A stretch of 64,000 nt of DNA from Spirilliplanes yamanashiensis (GTDB lineage Bacteria > Actinomycetota > Actinomycetes > Mycobacteriales > Micromonosporaceae). The stretch lies in NCBI RefSeq assembly GCF_016863475.1, contig NZ_BOOY01000032.1, positions 1 through 64,000 on the forward strand. Direction: 5' to 3'. Each line of letters opens with the position of its first letter. Positions within the stretch are counted from its first letter, which is position 1. Below, piece after piece: positions 25,201 to 33,299 of the stretch. The notes under the pieces were generated by a model. It was not told where the DNA came from. It worked only from the letters and a program-made list of their open reading frames with translations, and did not search any database. The position numbers were made by a program, and so were the translations under genes.

Positions 25201-26766
25201 CTATAGATCGACGGCCGGGCGCGCTCCCCGGTTTCCACAGCCGGCCAGCAGCGCCGCGATCCGCCCGCGCACGACCGCGCCCCCGCCCCGCACGGCACGC
25301 CGCAACAGCTCGTCGCGCTGCGCCTCGTCCACCGACACGCCTGCCAGCTCGACCAGCTCCACCGCGCCGGCATCGCCGGGCAGCCGCTCCGCGGCCCGGG
25401 CGCCCGCGCCGACCACGGACCGCCGGGCGTCGCCGCCCAGGCGAGGCGCAAGGGCCGTGCGAGCGGCGACGACGGCGACCGGGTCGCCGTCGTCGGGCAC
25501 GGCGGCGGCCGCCCGCCGGGCCTGGGCCGCGTCGAGGCGGGGCGCGAGGTCTGCGACGGCCCAGGCGCGCTCCGCCGGGTCCGGGCGCGCGAGGACCGCG
25601 TCGAGCGTGCGGGTGACCTGCTCGGCGGACAGGTGCGGCACCAGCTCCCCCAGCGCGGCGAGGTCGCCGCCCGGTGCCGTCGTCAGCCGCAGCACCCGGT
25701 CGAGCTGCTCCGGGCGCAGGTGCGGCAGCAGGTCCCCGACGCCACCGCCCACCCCGCTGTCGGTCATCAGCCGCACGACGAAGTCCTGCATGTCGGCCAG
25801 CAGGTCCGGCGGCAGGTACGGCAGAAACCGCGCAGCGCCGACCAGCCAGATGTCCGGCGGGTCCGGAAGGCCGACCGCCGCCAGCGCCCGCCGGTGTTGC
25901 GCGGCGTCGAGGTGCGGGGCCAGGGCGCCGATCGTCCACATCCGGGTCGTGGCGCGGGTGGCCGCGGCGAGGCGGTCCAGCAGGACATCGAGTTGCCCCG
26001 GGACCAGCCGCGCCGCCAGGTCCGGCAGGAACCACAGCCACTGGTCGTCGCCGCGGAACTCCAGGACCGCATCCAGCGCCTCGGCCGCCAGGGCCGGCAG
26101 CGGACCGGCGAGCCCGGTCAGGAGGGCCGCCCGCCGGTCGGGGGCGGTGATCGTGCGCGCCGCGGGCGCGACGGCCTCGGCCTCCGCCGCCGACAGCCAG
26201 GGCGCCCACGCGCCGAGGGCCGCGGCCCGGGCCTGCTCGTCGGCGAGGGCGGCGCACGCGGCCAGGACGGCCCGCCGCAGGTCGGCCGGCAGCTGGGCGG
26301 GCCGCGTCGCCGCCACCGGGTCGCCCGCGTCGAGGGCCGCGCGGACCGCGCGCGCGAGGCCGCCCGGGGAGAGCCCGGGTGCCAGCACGTGCAGCAGCTC
26401 GGACCGATCCGGGGTGGTCGCCACGGTCGCGATCAGCTCGTCCTCGACCGCCGGCCGGTCACTGTCCGCCAGGTGCGGGAGCAGTGCGGCCAGCCCGTGG
26501 GCGCGGGCGGACGACGACGGCGGCAGGGCGCGCAGCGCCGCGAGCGCCGGCCGCAGCTCGTGCGGCGCGGCGGTGGGCGCGAGGGCGGTGAACAGCACGG
26601 CGGTGCGGTGGAAGCCCGCGGCGGCCGTCGCCGCGCCCCACACGCGGGAGCGCTGGGAAGCGGTCAGGTACGGCAGCAGGCCTTCGGCGGCGGCGATGCG
26701 GCGGTTGCCGGGCTCCGCGAGGGCATCGTCGAGCAGGTCGTCGAGGGTGACGGGCACGGCGGTCAT
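25201..26766 (-). CDS. Alpha-solenoid (HEAT-like) repeat protein, function unknown
   Basis: The product has 521 residues from the ATG at 26766. At least nine helical repeats open with a related motif L-x-P-x-L-x-x-x-Q/E: LLPYLTASQRS, LLPHLADSDRP, WAPWLSAAEAE, LAPHLDAAQHR, FLPYLPPDLLA, LLPHLRPEQLD, LVPHLSAEQVT, LAPRLDAAQAR. Spacing varies between 30 and 60 residues. No signal peptide or membrane helix is seen, so it is a cytoplasmic scaffold or binding protein. Its position just before two exporter subunits suggests involvement with the transported molecule; that is inference. A longer upstream frame is not used. Confidence 0.65.
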   Translation of the reverse strand: MTAVPVTLDDLLDDALAEPGNRRIAAAEGLLPYLTASQRSRVWGAATAAAGFHRTAVLFTALAPTAAPHELRPALAALRALPPSSSARAHGLAALLPHLADSDRPAVEDELIATVATTPDRSELLHVLAPGLSPGGLARAVRAALDAGDPVAATRPAQLPADLRRAVLAACAALADEQARAAALGAWAPWLSAAEAEAVAPAARTITAPDRRAALLTGLAGPLPALAAEALDAVLEFRGDDQWLWFLPDLAARLVPGQLDVLLDRLAAATRATTRMWTIGALAPHLDAAQHRRALAAVGLPDPPDIWLVGAARFLPYLPPDLLADMQDFVVRLMTDSGVGGGVGDLLPHLRPEQLDRVLRLTTAPGGDLAALGELVPHLSAEQVTRTLDAVLARPDPAERAWAVADLAPRLDAAQARRAAAAVPDDGDPVAVVAARTALAPRLGGDARRSVVGAGARAAERLPGDAGAVELVELAGVSVDEAQRDELLRRAVRGGGAVVRGRIAALLAGCGNRGARPAVDL

Positions 26767-26869
26767 CCTCGCCGATCGGGTGGCTGCGGTGTGACCCGTG
26801 CGCAGGGTGGGTAGTGGGGGCGCTGTTCTAGGCTTCGGCCCGACAGATTCGTGCAGGGAGGAACGTCGC

Positions 26870-27373
26870 GTGACGGATGAGCCGGTGTACGCCCAGTTCG
26901 GTTTCACGGACGCGGAGTGGGGCCTGATCTCCGGCCTGCCGCAGTCGGTGCTCACCGCGGCCAGCGCCGCCGAGGCGGACGGGACCCGGCGGACCCGGGC
27001 GGAGGCCGCGGCCGGGCTGGACAGGATCTCCGACGGGCGGCAGTCGGCCAGTCCGCTGGTGTCGGCCGTCGCGGCGGAGCTGATCACCCGGGTCGGGGAC
27101 CCGGAGCGCGGCGAGGAGCTGGCCGTGCCGGAGCCGCCGGACCCGCGGGGGTACGCGGCGGACGTGCTCGGGCGGGCCGGGGAGGCGGCGGCGCTGCTGG
27201 CCGCGAAGGTGTCCGAGGGTGAGGCCGGGGCGTACAAGCACTGGCTGGTCGAGATCGCCGAGGACGTGGTGACGGCGTCGTCGACGGGCGGGGCGTTCGG
27301 GCTCGGCGGCGAGACGGTCACCGAGCAGGAGCGCAGCTTCCGCGACCGGCTGTCCCGGGTGCTGACGGACTGA
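26870..27373 (+). CDS. Conserved helical protein, function unknown
   Basis: The product has 167 residues from a GTG with AGGGAGG above; a possible -10 (TAGGCT, 26828-26833) would give a leader of about 30 bases. The segment LPQSVLTAASAAEADG and the ending YKHWLVEIAEDVVTASSTGGAFGLGGETVTEQE recall a conserved helical protein type also seen in cyanobacteria, where the same kind of K-W-L...GGF-G-GG-V-S/T-E tail occurs. No enzyme motif is visible. It is read with the AraC gene 4 bases downstream. Confidence 0.6.
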   Translation: MTDEPVYAQFGFTDAEWGLISGLPQSVLTAASAAEADGTRRTRAEAAAGLDRISDGRQSASPLVSAVAAELITRVGDPERGEELAVPEPPDPRGYAADVLGRAGEAAALLAAKVSEGEAGAYKHWLVEIAEDVVTASSTGGAFGLGGETVTEQERSFRDRLSRVLTD

Positions 27374-27377
27374 CGCC

Positions 27378-28220
27378 GTGGGCGGCGGCATGGTCGACGA
27401 GTACATGCGCGGGACGCCCGCGCCGCCGCTGCGGCCGCACGTCGCCTGGTACACCGGGTACCGGCAGCGCGGGGTGCCGCCCGCGACGCACCGGGGGCTG
27501 CCGTCGCCGTACCTGACACTGATTTTGACCCTCGACGACCCGCTGGTGATGCGCGCCCACCCGGACCCGCTCGACCGGCCGGGCAGCTACACCGGCCTGG
27601 TCGGCGGGCTGCACACCCGGCCCGCGCTGATCGCGCACGACGGGCGGCAGTCGGGGGTGCAGGTGGCGCTGCGGCCGCTGGGCTGCCGGGCGCTGCTGGG
27701 GCTGCCGGCGGGCGAGCTGGCGCACGCCGACGTCGACGCCGCCGACGTGCTGGGGCCCGCCGTGGCCGAGGTGCGGCAGCGGCTGCTGGCCGCGGCGGAC
27801 TGGCCGGCGCGGTTCGCGGTGCTGGACGCCGCGCTGACCGCCCGGCTGCGCGACGCCGCCGTGCGGCCCGAGGTGGCGTACGCGTGGCGGGTCATCGAGC
27901 GTGGGCGCGGCACGGTGCCGGTGGCGGCGATCGCCGCGCGCACCGGCTGGAGCGCCCGGCACCTGGCCGGGCGGTTCCGCGCCGAGGTGGGCCTGTCGCC
28001 GAAGACGGCGGCGATGGTGGCCCGGTTCGACCGGGCGCGCCGGATGCCGGGGCCGCTGGCCGCGGTGGCGGCCGCCTGCGGCTACGCCGACCAGGCGCAC
28101 CTGGCCCGTGACGTGCGGGCGTTCGCCGGGGTGCCGCTCAGCGTGCTGCGCGCCGAGGAGTTCCCATTCGTCCAAGCCATGGCGGCCGGCGCGGCCGACG
28201 ATGGGGAGCATGACCACTGA
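27378..28220 (+). CDS. AraC-family transcriptional regulator
   Basis: The product has 280 residues (276 if the ATG at 27390 is used). The N-terminal ligand-binding half starts PPLRPHVAWYTGYRQ. The C-terminal double helix-turn-helix is VPVAAIAARTGWSARHLAGRFRAEVGLSPK, then a second helix pair with LAAVAAACGYADQAHLARDVRAFAG. It overlaps the VOC-protein gene by 11 bases, so it probably controls the VOC, SRPBCC and SDR genes downstream. Confidence 0.9.
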   Translation: MGGGMVDEYMRGTPAPPLRPHVAWYTGYRQRGVPPATHRGLPSPYLTLILTLDDPLVMRAHPDPLDRPGSYTGLVGGLHTRPALIAHDGRQSGVQVALRPLGCRALLGLPAGELAHADVDAADVLGPAVAEVRQRLLAAADWPARFAVLDAALTARLRDAAVRPEVAYAWRVIERGRGTVPVAAIAARTGWSARHLAGRFRAEVGLSPKTAAMVARFDRARRMPGPLAAVAAACGYADQAHLARDVRAFAGVPLSVLRAEEFPFVQAMAAGAADDGEHDH

Positions 28221-28638
28221 ATCCGTGCCGCCACCGCAGGTGTGGCCGACGCTGCGGGCCACCGACGCCCGCGCCCTCATCCGCTTCCTCGTCGACGCGT
28301 TCGGCTTCGAGGTGACCGTCGTGTACGGCTCGGACGACCGGGTCGACCACGCCGAGCTGGCCTGGCCGCCCGGCGGCGGGATCATGCTGGGCTCGGTGCG
28401 CCCGGGTGACGGCGACGCGTGGCCGCTGGCGCCGGGCACGTTCGGCGCGTACGTGGTGACCGACCGGCCCGACGAGCTCTGCGCCCGGGCGGCCGCGGCG
28501 GGCGCCGAGGTGCTGCGCGAGCCGTACGACACCGGCCACGGCTCGCGCGAGTTCGCCGTGCGCGACCCGGAGGGCAACCTGTGGTCGTTCGGCACCTATC
28601 GGGGCGAGGCGCGGGTTAGCGGTGGCGCGGCCGGGTAA
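28210..28638 (+). CDS. VOC-family (glyoxalase/bleomycin-resistance-like) protein
   Basis: The product has 142 residues. The ATG at 28210 follows GGGGAGC; one at 28201 is also in frame. The fold is the paired beta-alpha-beta-beta-beta unit: ATDARALIRFLVDAFGFEVT at the start, GGGIMLGSVRPGD in the middle, and the metal or substrate end REFAVRDPEGNLWSFGTY. Family members include glyoxalase I, dioxygenases and drug-binding proteins; the actual activity is unknown. AraC plus VOC pairs of this kind are frequent in actinomycetes. Confidence 0.88.
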   Translation: MTTESVPPPQVWPTLRATDARALIRFLVDAFGFEVTVVYGSDDRVDHAELAWPPGGGIMLGSVRPGDGDAWPLAPGTFGAYVVTDRPDELCARAAAAGAEVLREPYDTGHGSREFAVRDPEGNLWSFGTYRGEARVSGGAAG

Positions 28639-28648
28639 CTGACCGCAC

Positions 28649-29092
28649 GTGGCTGTCGTGCGGCGCATCATCGAGGCAACGCCCCAGCGCGTGTTCAGCG
28701 TGCTGTCGGACGGGTGGACCTACAGCGACTGGGTCGTCGGGACGGTGCACATCCGCGACGTCGACCCGGGCTGGCCGGCGGTGGGCACCCACCTGTACCA
28801 CAAGGCCGGGCCGTGGCCGCTGTCGCTGCACGACAAGTCGACGGTGCTGGCGGTGGAGCAGGACCGCCGGCTGACGCTGCGTGCCGGCCTGTGGCCGCTG
28901 GGCGAGGCGACGGTGCACCTGGAGCTGGAACCCGCCGGGCCGTCGGCCACGAAGGTGACGATGTTCGAGGAGTTCGCCAAGGGCCCGCTGCGCCTGATCC
29001 AGAGCAAGCTGAACGACCTCGTCCTGCACCGCCGCAACATCGAGTCGCTGCGGCGGCTGTCCGACATCGCCACCAGGGAGCACACCTCGTGA
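28649..29092 (+). CDS. SRPBCC (polyketide-cyclase-like) family protein
   Basis: The product has 147 residues from a GTG. The helix-grip fold is shown by ATPQRVFSVLSDGWTYSDWV at the start, the DVDPGWPAVGTHLYHKAG segment, and the long C-terminal helix LRLIQSKLNDLVLHRRNIESLRRLSDIA. It should bind a hydrophobic ligand in a central cavity. Its stop overlaps the SDR start (GTGA), pointing to a shared pathway with that oxidoreductase. Confidence 0.88.
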   Translation: MAVVRRIIEATPQRVFSVLSDGWTYSDWVVGTVHIRDVDPGWPAVGTHLYHKAGPWPLSLHDKSTVLAVEQDRRLTLRAGLWPLGEATVHLELEPAGPSATKVTMFEEFAKGPLRLIQSKLNDLVLHRRNIESLRRLSDIATREHTS

Positions 29093-30099
29093 CACAGACC
29101 GTCGTCATCACCGGCGCCAGCGCCGGCATCGGCCGGGCCGTCGCCCAGGCGTACGCCGAGCGCGGCGACCGGCTGGTGCTCATGGCGCGGGGCCGCGCCG
29201 GGCTGGACGGCGCCGCCCAGGACTGCCGGGAGCGCGGCGCCGCCGACGTGCGCACGTACCAGCTGGACGTGGCCGACCACGAGGCGGTGCGGGCGGCGGC
29301 GGCCGACGCGGCGGCGGCGTTCGACGGCCTCGACGTGTGGATCAATGACGCGTTCGTGTCGGTGTTCGCGCCCGCCTGGGAGGTGTCGCCCGAGGAGTAC
29401 CGCCGGGTGATGGAGGTCAACTACCTCGGCACCGTGCACGGCACCCTGGCGGCGCTGGAGCACATGCGCGCCGCCGGGCGCGGCGCGATCGTGCAGGTCG
29501 GCTCCGCGCTGGCGTACCGGGGCATCCCGCTGCAGGCCGCGTACTGCGCCACCAAGCACGCCATCCAGGGCTTCAACGACTCGCTACGCGCCGAGCTGCT
29601 GCACGACTGCCCCGGCGTCACGCTGTCGATGGTGCAGATGCCGGCGGTCAACACGCCGCAGTTCTCCTGGGTGCGCACGCGCCTGCCGCGCCACCCGCAG
29701 CCGGTGCCGCCGATCTACCAGCCGGAGGTGGCCGCCACAGCCGTGCTGTGGGCGGCGGACTACGGCAAGCGGGAGGTCAACGTCGCCAGCGCGACGTGGA
29801 AGACCCGGCTGGGCAACATCGTCGCGCCCGGCCTGCTCGACCGCCTGCTGTCCACCACGAAGCAGGGGTACGACGCGCAGCAGACCGCCGACCCGGTCGA
29901 CCCGGCACAGTGGCACGACAACGTGGACAAGCCGCGCGACGACGACCGCGACTTCGGCGCGCACGGCGTCTTCGACGACACCTCCAAGCCGTACTCGGTG
30001 ACGCTGTGGGCGACCATGCACCGCCCGGCGCTGGCCGCGGCCGCGACCGGGCTCGGCCTGGCCGCCGCGGCGGCGGTCGGCATCGCCCGCCGCCGCTAG
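29089..30099 (+). CDS. Short-chain dehydrogenase/reductase with C-terminal membrane anchor
   Basis: The product has 336 residues from a GTG in a 4-base overlap. Rossmann motif VITGASAGIGRAVAQ, the DVWINDAFVS strand (NNAG position altered to NDAF), and catalytic Ser/Tyr/Lys in QVGSALAYRGIPLQAAYCATKHA. The extra C-terminal third ends in a hydrophobic helix (AAAATGLGLAAAAAVGIA) plus RRR, so it may be tail-anchored at the membrane. It lies convergent to a CrtI-like oxidoreductase, and both may act on lipid-like substrates. Confidence 0.9.
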   Translation: MTQTVVITGASAGIGRAVAQAYAERGDRLVLMARGRAGLDGAAQDCRERGAADVRTYQLDVADHEAVRAAAADAAAAFDGLDVWINDAFVSVFAPAWEVSPEEYRRVMEVNYLGTVHGTLAALEHMRAAGRGAIVQVGSALAYRGIPLQAAYCATKHAIQGFNDSLRAELLHDCPGVTLSMVQMPAVNTPQFSWVRTRLPRHPQPVPPIYQPEVAATAVLWAADYGKREVNVASATWKTRLGNIVAPGLLDRLLSTTKQGYDAQQTADPVDPAQWHDNVDKPRDDDRDFGAHGVFDDTSKPYSVTLWATMHRPALAAAATGLGLAAAAAVGIARRR

Positions 30100-30109
30100 G
30101 TGGGGCGGG

Positions 30110-31702
30110 TCAGGCGCTCGACTGCTTGTAGATCGCGCGGTGCGCGACGTCGATGACGCCGCGGTACAGGCCGCCGGCGAGGGAGGCCCGGGCCAGCGCG
30201 GCCCGGGCCGCGTTCGCGCCGGGGGCGCCGTGCACGCCGCCGCCCGGGTGCGCGGACGCGCTGGCCAGGAACAGCCGGTCCACCGGGGTGTCCGCCCGGC
30301 CGAGGCCGGGGATCGGGCGCAGGAACAGCTGCTGGAACGCCGCCGCCGTGCCGCCGCCCAGCGCTCCCCCGATCAGGCTGGGGTTCTCCGCCTGCATGTC
30401 GGCGGGCGAGTACACGTGCCGGCCGACGACGTGGCCGCGGAAGCCGGGCGCGGCGTCCTCGACGACCTGCTCCATGCGCTCGACGTGCGCCGCGATGATG
30501 TCGGGCTCCCACCGGGCCCGGTGCGGCAGGTGGGTGTACGCCCACATCGACTCGGTGCCGGCGGGCGACCGGGTGGGGTCGGCCACGGTGTTCTGGCCGA
30601 GCAGCATGAACGGCTTGTCCGGCACCTCGTCGGCGGCCAGCGACGCCGAGTAGTGGGTGAGGCCGTTGAGGTCGGCGCCCAGGTGCACGGTGCCGGCGCC
30701 GGCGACCTCCTTGTTCGCCCACGGGATCGGCGTGTCCAGCGCCCAGTCCACCTTGACGGTGGCGCCGTCCCACCGGAAGTGCGCGAGGTCCTCGACGAAG
30801 CGCGGCGGCAGGTGCCGGCCGCCGACGAGGTCGAGGAACAGCGCCGGGGCGGGCACGTCGGCCAGCACGGCGCGGGTGGCGCGCCAGTCGCGGCCGTCGG
30901 CGGTGCGCACGCCCATCGCGCGGCCGCGGGCCACGAGGACCCGCTCGACCGCGTTGCCGTACGTGATGCGCCCGCCCTTGGACTCCAGCCGCGACACCAG
31001 CGCGTCGGTGATCTTCTGCGCGCCGCCGACCGGCACCGGCCAGCCGTACTCCTGGCCCAGCATGGCGAGCAGCCAGCCGTACACGCCGCCGCCCGCCTCC
31101 TCCGGCGACAGGTCGGTGTGCAGGGCGCAGCCGGTCATGATGAGCCGGGCGCCCTCGCCGTCGAACAGCTCGCCGGTCAGCTCGCGCGCCGACAGCACCA
31201 GCCGGCGGGCCAGGCGCAGCGCGCCGGCCGTGCGCAGCTGCCGCAGCAGCCCGATGCCGCCGCGCACCGGCGGGAACCCGGCGAACAGCACGTCGAGCAT
31301 CTGCTGCGACACCTCGCGCCAGTCGTCGTAGGCGTGGTGCCACTTCTCGCCGTCGCCGGGCGCGAACCGCTCCACCGAGGACGCGGTGCGCTCCGGGTCG
31401 CGGTTGAGTACGGCGGCGCGGCCGTCGGGCAGCAGGTGGGCGAGGACGTCGGGCGAGTGCGTCCAGGTGACGCCCCAGTCGGTGATGCCGAGCCCGTTCA
31501 TCACGGGGCTGGCGTAGCTCAGCGGGTAGAACGAGCTGAACAGGTCGCTGAGGTAGCCGGGGGCGGTGATGACGTCCGAGCGCACCGCGCCGCCCGGCTG
31601 CGGGGCGGCCTCGATGACCTGCACGTCCCAGCCCTCGTCGACGAGCAGGTTGGCGGCCACCAGGCCGTTGTGCCCGGCCCCGATCACGATCGCGTCGGCC
31701 AC
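30110..31702 (-). CDS. FAD-dependent oxidoreductase, phytoene-dehydrogenase (CrtI)-like
   Basis: The product has 530 residues from a GTG with AAGGGGAGGGG above. The dinucleotide-binding motif is IVIGAGHNGLVAANLLVDEGW, then VIEAAPQPGGAVRSD. The C-terminal family signature is LASASAHPGGGVHGAPGANAA, typical of the CrtI/COG1233 group. Family members desaturate or isomerise carotenoids and other lipids; human PYROXD2 is a relative. No other carotenoid genes are near, so the substrate is open. Confidence 0.9.
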   Translation of the reverse strand: MADAIVIGAGHNGLVAANLLVDEGWDVQVIEAAPQPGGAVRSDVITAPGYLSDLFSSFYPLSYASPVMNGLGITDWGVTWTHSPDVLAHLLPDGRAAVLNRDPERTASSVERFAPGDGEKWHHAYDDWREVSQQMLDVLFAGFPPVRGGIGLLRQLRTAGALRLARRLVLSARELTGELFDGEGARLIMTGCALHTDLSPEEAGGGVYGWLLAMLGQEYGWPVPVGGAQKITDALVSRLESKGGRITYGNAVERVLVARGRAMGVRTADGRDWRATRAVLADVPAPALFLDLVGGRHLPPRFVEDLAHFRWDGATVKVDWALDTPIPWANKEVAGAGTVHLGADLNGLTHYSASLAADEVPDKPFMLLGQNTVADPTRSPAGTESMWAYTHLPHRARWEPDIIAAHVERMEQVVEDAAPGFRGHVVGRHVYSPADMQAENPSLIGGALGGGTAAAFQQLFLRPIPGLGRADTPVDRLFLASASAHPGGGVHGAPGANAARAALARASLAGGLYRGVIDVAHRAIYKQSSA

Positions 31703-31815
31703 GGCGTGCCCCTCCCCTTGTCCACCCCACGGTCAGCGTAGGCACTACCCCCGCCCGGGGGGTGCGAACCGACGCGGCGCCGTTTACCGCCGGGCCGCCC
31801 GGGTAGCGGATGGTC

Positions 31816-32178
31816 ATGGAACGCGGGAACACGAAACACGGGCCTCGCCTCGACGGCGAGATGGAGAAAGAGGTCCGCGGCGTCGTTCAGGGCACCGCGG
31901 GCGGCCGCGCCGAGGAGTGGAAGGAGGCGGAGCCGGCCGGTGAGGACCAGCCGCCCGCCACGATCCACGGCGGCGAGTCGGGAGCCCAGGAGGAACTGAG
32001 CCGGCTGGGCCGCCACATCGGCCCCTCCGCGTTGCCCGGCGACCGGGAGGCGCTGCTGGCCAGCGCCCGCACCCTGGGCGCCCCGGACGACGTCCTGGCA
32101 GCGCTGGACCGGCTGCCCGAGGGCACGACCTACGACACCGTGGTGGAGATCTGGGACGCGCTCGGCCAGCAGGTCTGA
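31816..32178 (+). CDS. DUF2795 domain protein
   Basis: The product has 120 residues. The N-terminus is highly charged (GNTKHGPRLDGEMEKEVRGV), probably disordered. The C-terminal 50 residues (LASARTLGAPDDVLAALDRLPEGTTYDTVVEIWDALG) are the DUF2795 helical domain. The ATG at 31810 is an alternative start. The function is unknown; it is often found with small stress-induced proteins, as here. Confidence 0.8.
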   Translation: MERGNTKHGPRLDGEMEKEVRGVVQGTAGGRAEEWKEAEPAGEDQPPATIHGGESGAQEELSRLGRHIGPSALPGDREALLASARTLGAPDDVLAALDRLPEGTTYDTVVEIWDALGQQV

Positions 32179-32206
32179 CGCGCGTCCATCCGAGGAGGAG
32201 TTGACC

Positions 32207-32671
32207 ATGAGCAGTGTGACCGAGTCCGTCGATGTCGCCGTCCCGGTGCGCACCGCGTACAACCAGTGGACGCAGTTCGAGGAGTTCCCCCAGTTCATGG
32301 AGGGCGTCGTCGAGATCCGCCAGATCGACGACACGATGACCCACTGGAAGACCGAGATCGCGGGGGTGAAGCGGGAGTTCGACGCCGCCATCACCGAGCA
32401 GCTGCCGGACGAGCGCGTCGCGTGGACGTCGACCGGCGGCACCAAGCAGGCCGGCGTCGTGACGTTCCACCGCCTCGACGAGAGCCACACCCGCGTGACG
32501 GTGCAGCTCGACTTCGAGCCCGAGGGCGTCGCCGAGCAGGCGGGCGACAAGCTGGGCATCGTGGACCGCCGGGTCAAGGGCGACATGAAGCGGTTCAAGG
32601 AGTTCATCGAGGGCCGCGGCGGCGTCGAGACCGGCGCCTGGCGCGGCCAGGTGGACCGCCCGAACCCGTGA
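32207..32671 (+). CDS. SRPBCC family protein (cyclase/dehydrase-like)
   Basis: The product has 154 residues from an ATG preceded by GAGGAGGAG. Typical sequence of this actinobacterial group: VDVAVPVRTAYNQWTQFEEFPQFMEGVVEI, then HWKTEIAGVKREFDAAITEQLPDERVAW and the C-terminal helix VDRRVKGDMKRFKEFIEGRG. It is related to the coenzyme-Q-binding COQ10/START-like fold but with no defined ligand. A strong terminator follows at 32698. Confidence 0.9.
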   Translation: MSSVTESVDVAVPVRTAYNQWTQFEEFPQFMEGVVEIRQIDDTMTHWKTEIAGVKREFDAAITEQLPDERVAWTSTGGTKQAGVVTFHRLDESHTRVTVQLDFEPEGVAEQAGDKLGIVDRRVKGDMKRFKEFIEGRGGVETGAWRGQVDRPNP

Positions 32672-32697
32672 TCCGTCGCACCACCGCCGTACCGGCC

Positions 32698-32721
32698 GGG
32701 GCCGCCCTTCGGGGCGGCCCC
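32698..32721 (+). terminator. Intrinsic-type terminator after the SRPBCC gene
   Basis: GGGGCCGCCC pairs perfectly with GGGCGGCCCC around a TTCG tetraloop and is followed by GTCGTTTGT. Confidence 0.85.
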
Positions 32722-32759
32722 GTCGTTTGTGCCGGGCCGCCCCGGGTACGGCACACGGC

Positions 32760-32996
32760 ATGACCGACGACAACGCCGTGTGGCGCGACGAGGAGAAGCT
32801 GCCCGTGTCCGAGCTGAGCGCCGCGATGGCCAGCTGGGACACCGACGGGCAGCACGACGACGGGACGGGTGAGGACGCGGGCGCCGAGCAGGCGTTCGGC
32901 CACGGCACGCAGGCGCGGGAGACGCCCGACCCGGACGCCACGGACCCGCACCGGGCCGCCCGGCCGAGCACCACGGGACGCACCGGCCCGAATTAG
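32760..32996 (+). CDS. Small acidic protein, function unknown
   Basis: The product has 78 residues. It is rich in Asp, Glu, Thr and Gly and probably disordered (WDTDGQHDDGTGEDAGAE). The opening MTDDNAVWRDEEKLPVSELSAAM may form a helix. It has no recognised domain. Its stop codon TAG also forms part of the -10 element of the following gene. Confidence 0.5.
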   Translation: MTDDNAVWRDEEKLPVSELSAAMASWDTDGQHDDGTGEDAGAEQAFGHGTQARETPDPDATDPHRAARPSTTGRTGPN

Positions 32997-32999
32997 GGT
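32994..32999 (+). promoter_or_regulatory. -10 element for a leaderless transcript (DUF2218 gene)
   Basis: TAGGGT lies 6 bases before the ATG at 33006. Confidence 0.5.
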
Positions 33000-33005
33000 T
33001 GGCTC

Positions 33006-33299
33006 ATGAACACCACGGCGTACATCGCGACGGACCGGCCCGCCCGCTACCTCAAGCAGCTCGTCTCCCACGTCGGCCGGAAGATCCCGGTCGAGGAGGC
33101 CGACGGCGGCGCCACGTTCCGGCTCAGCGACACCGCGGTGGGCGCGGCCGTCGTCGACGGCGACGGGCTGCGGTGCACCGCGACGGCCGCCGACGCCGAG
33201 ACCCTGGCCCGGGTCCAGCACGTGGTCGGCGGTCACCTGATCCGCTTCATGGGCCGCGACGAGCCGGTCGCCTGGACCGACGCGTCCCAGGCGTCCTAG
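33006..33299 (+). CDS. DUF2218 family protein
   Basis: The product has 97 residues. The family pattern is present: TDRPARYLKQLVSHVGRKIPVEE at the start and VQHVVGGHLIRFMGRDEPVAW at the end. Function is unknown; homologues sit near siderophore or stress genes in other bacteria, which is not the case here. The stop overlaps the convergent MFS stop at CTAG. Confidence 0.88.
   Translation: MNTTAYIATDRPARYLKQLVSHVGRKIPVEEADGGATFRLSDTAVGAAVVDGDGLRCTATAADAETLARVQHVVGGHLIRFMGRDEPVAWTDASQAS

Noticed and set aside
30110-31702. Carotenoid biosynthesis cluster
   Set aside because: Only a CrtI-like oxidoreductase is present, without phytoene synthase or cyclase genes, so the substrate cannot be assumed.
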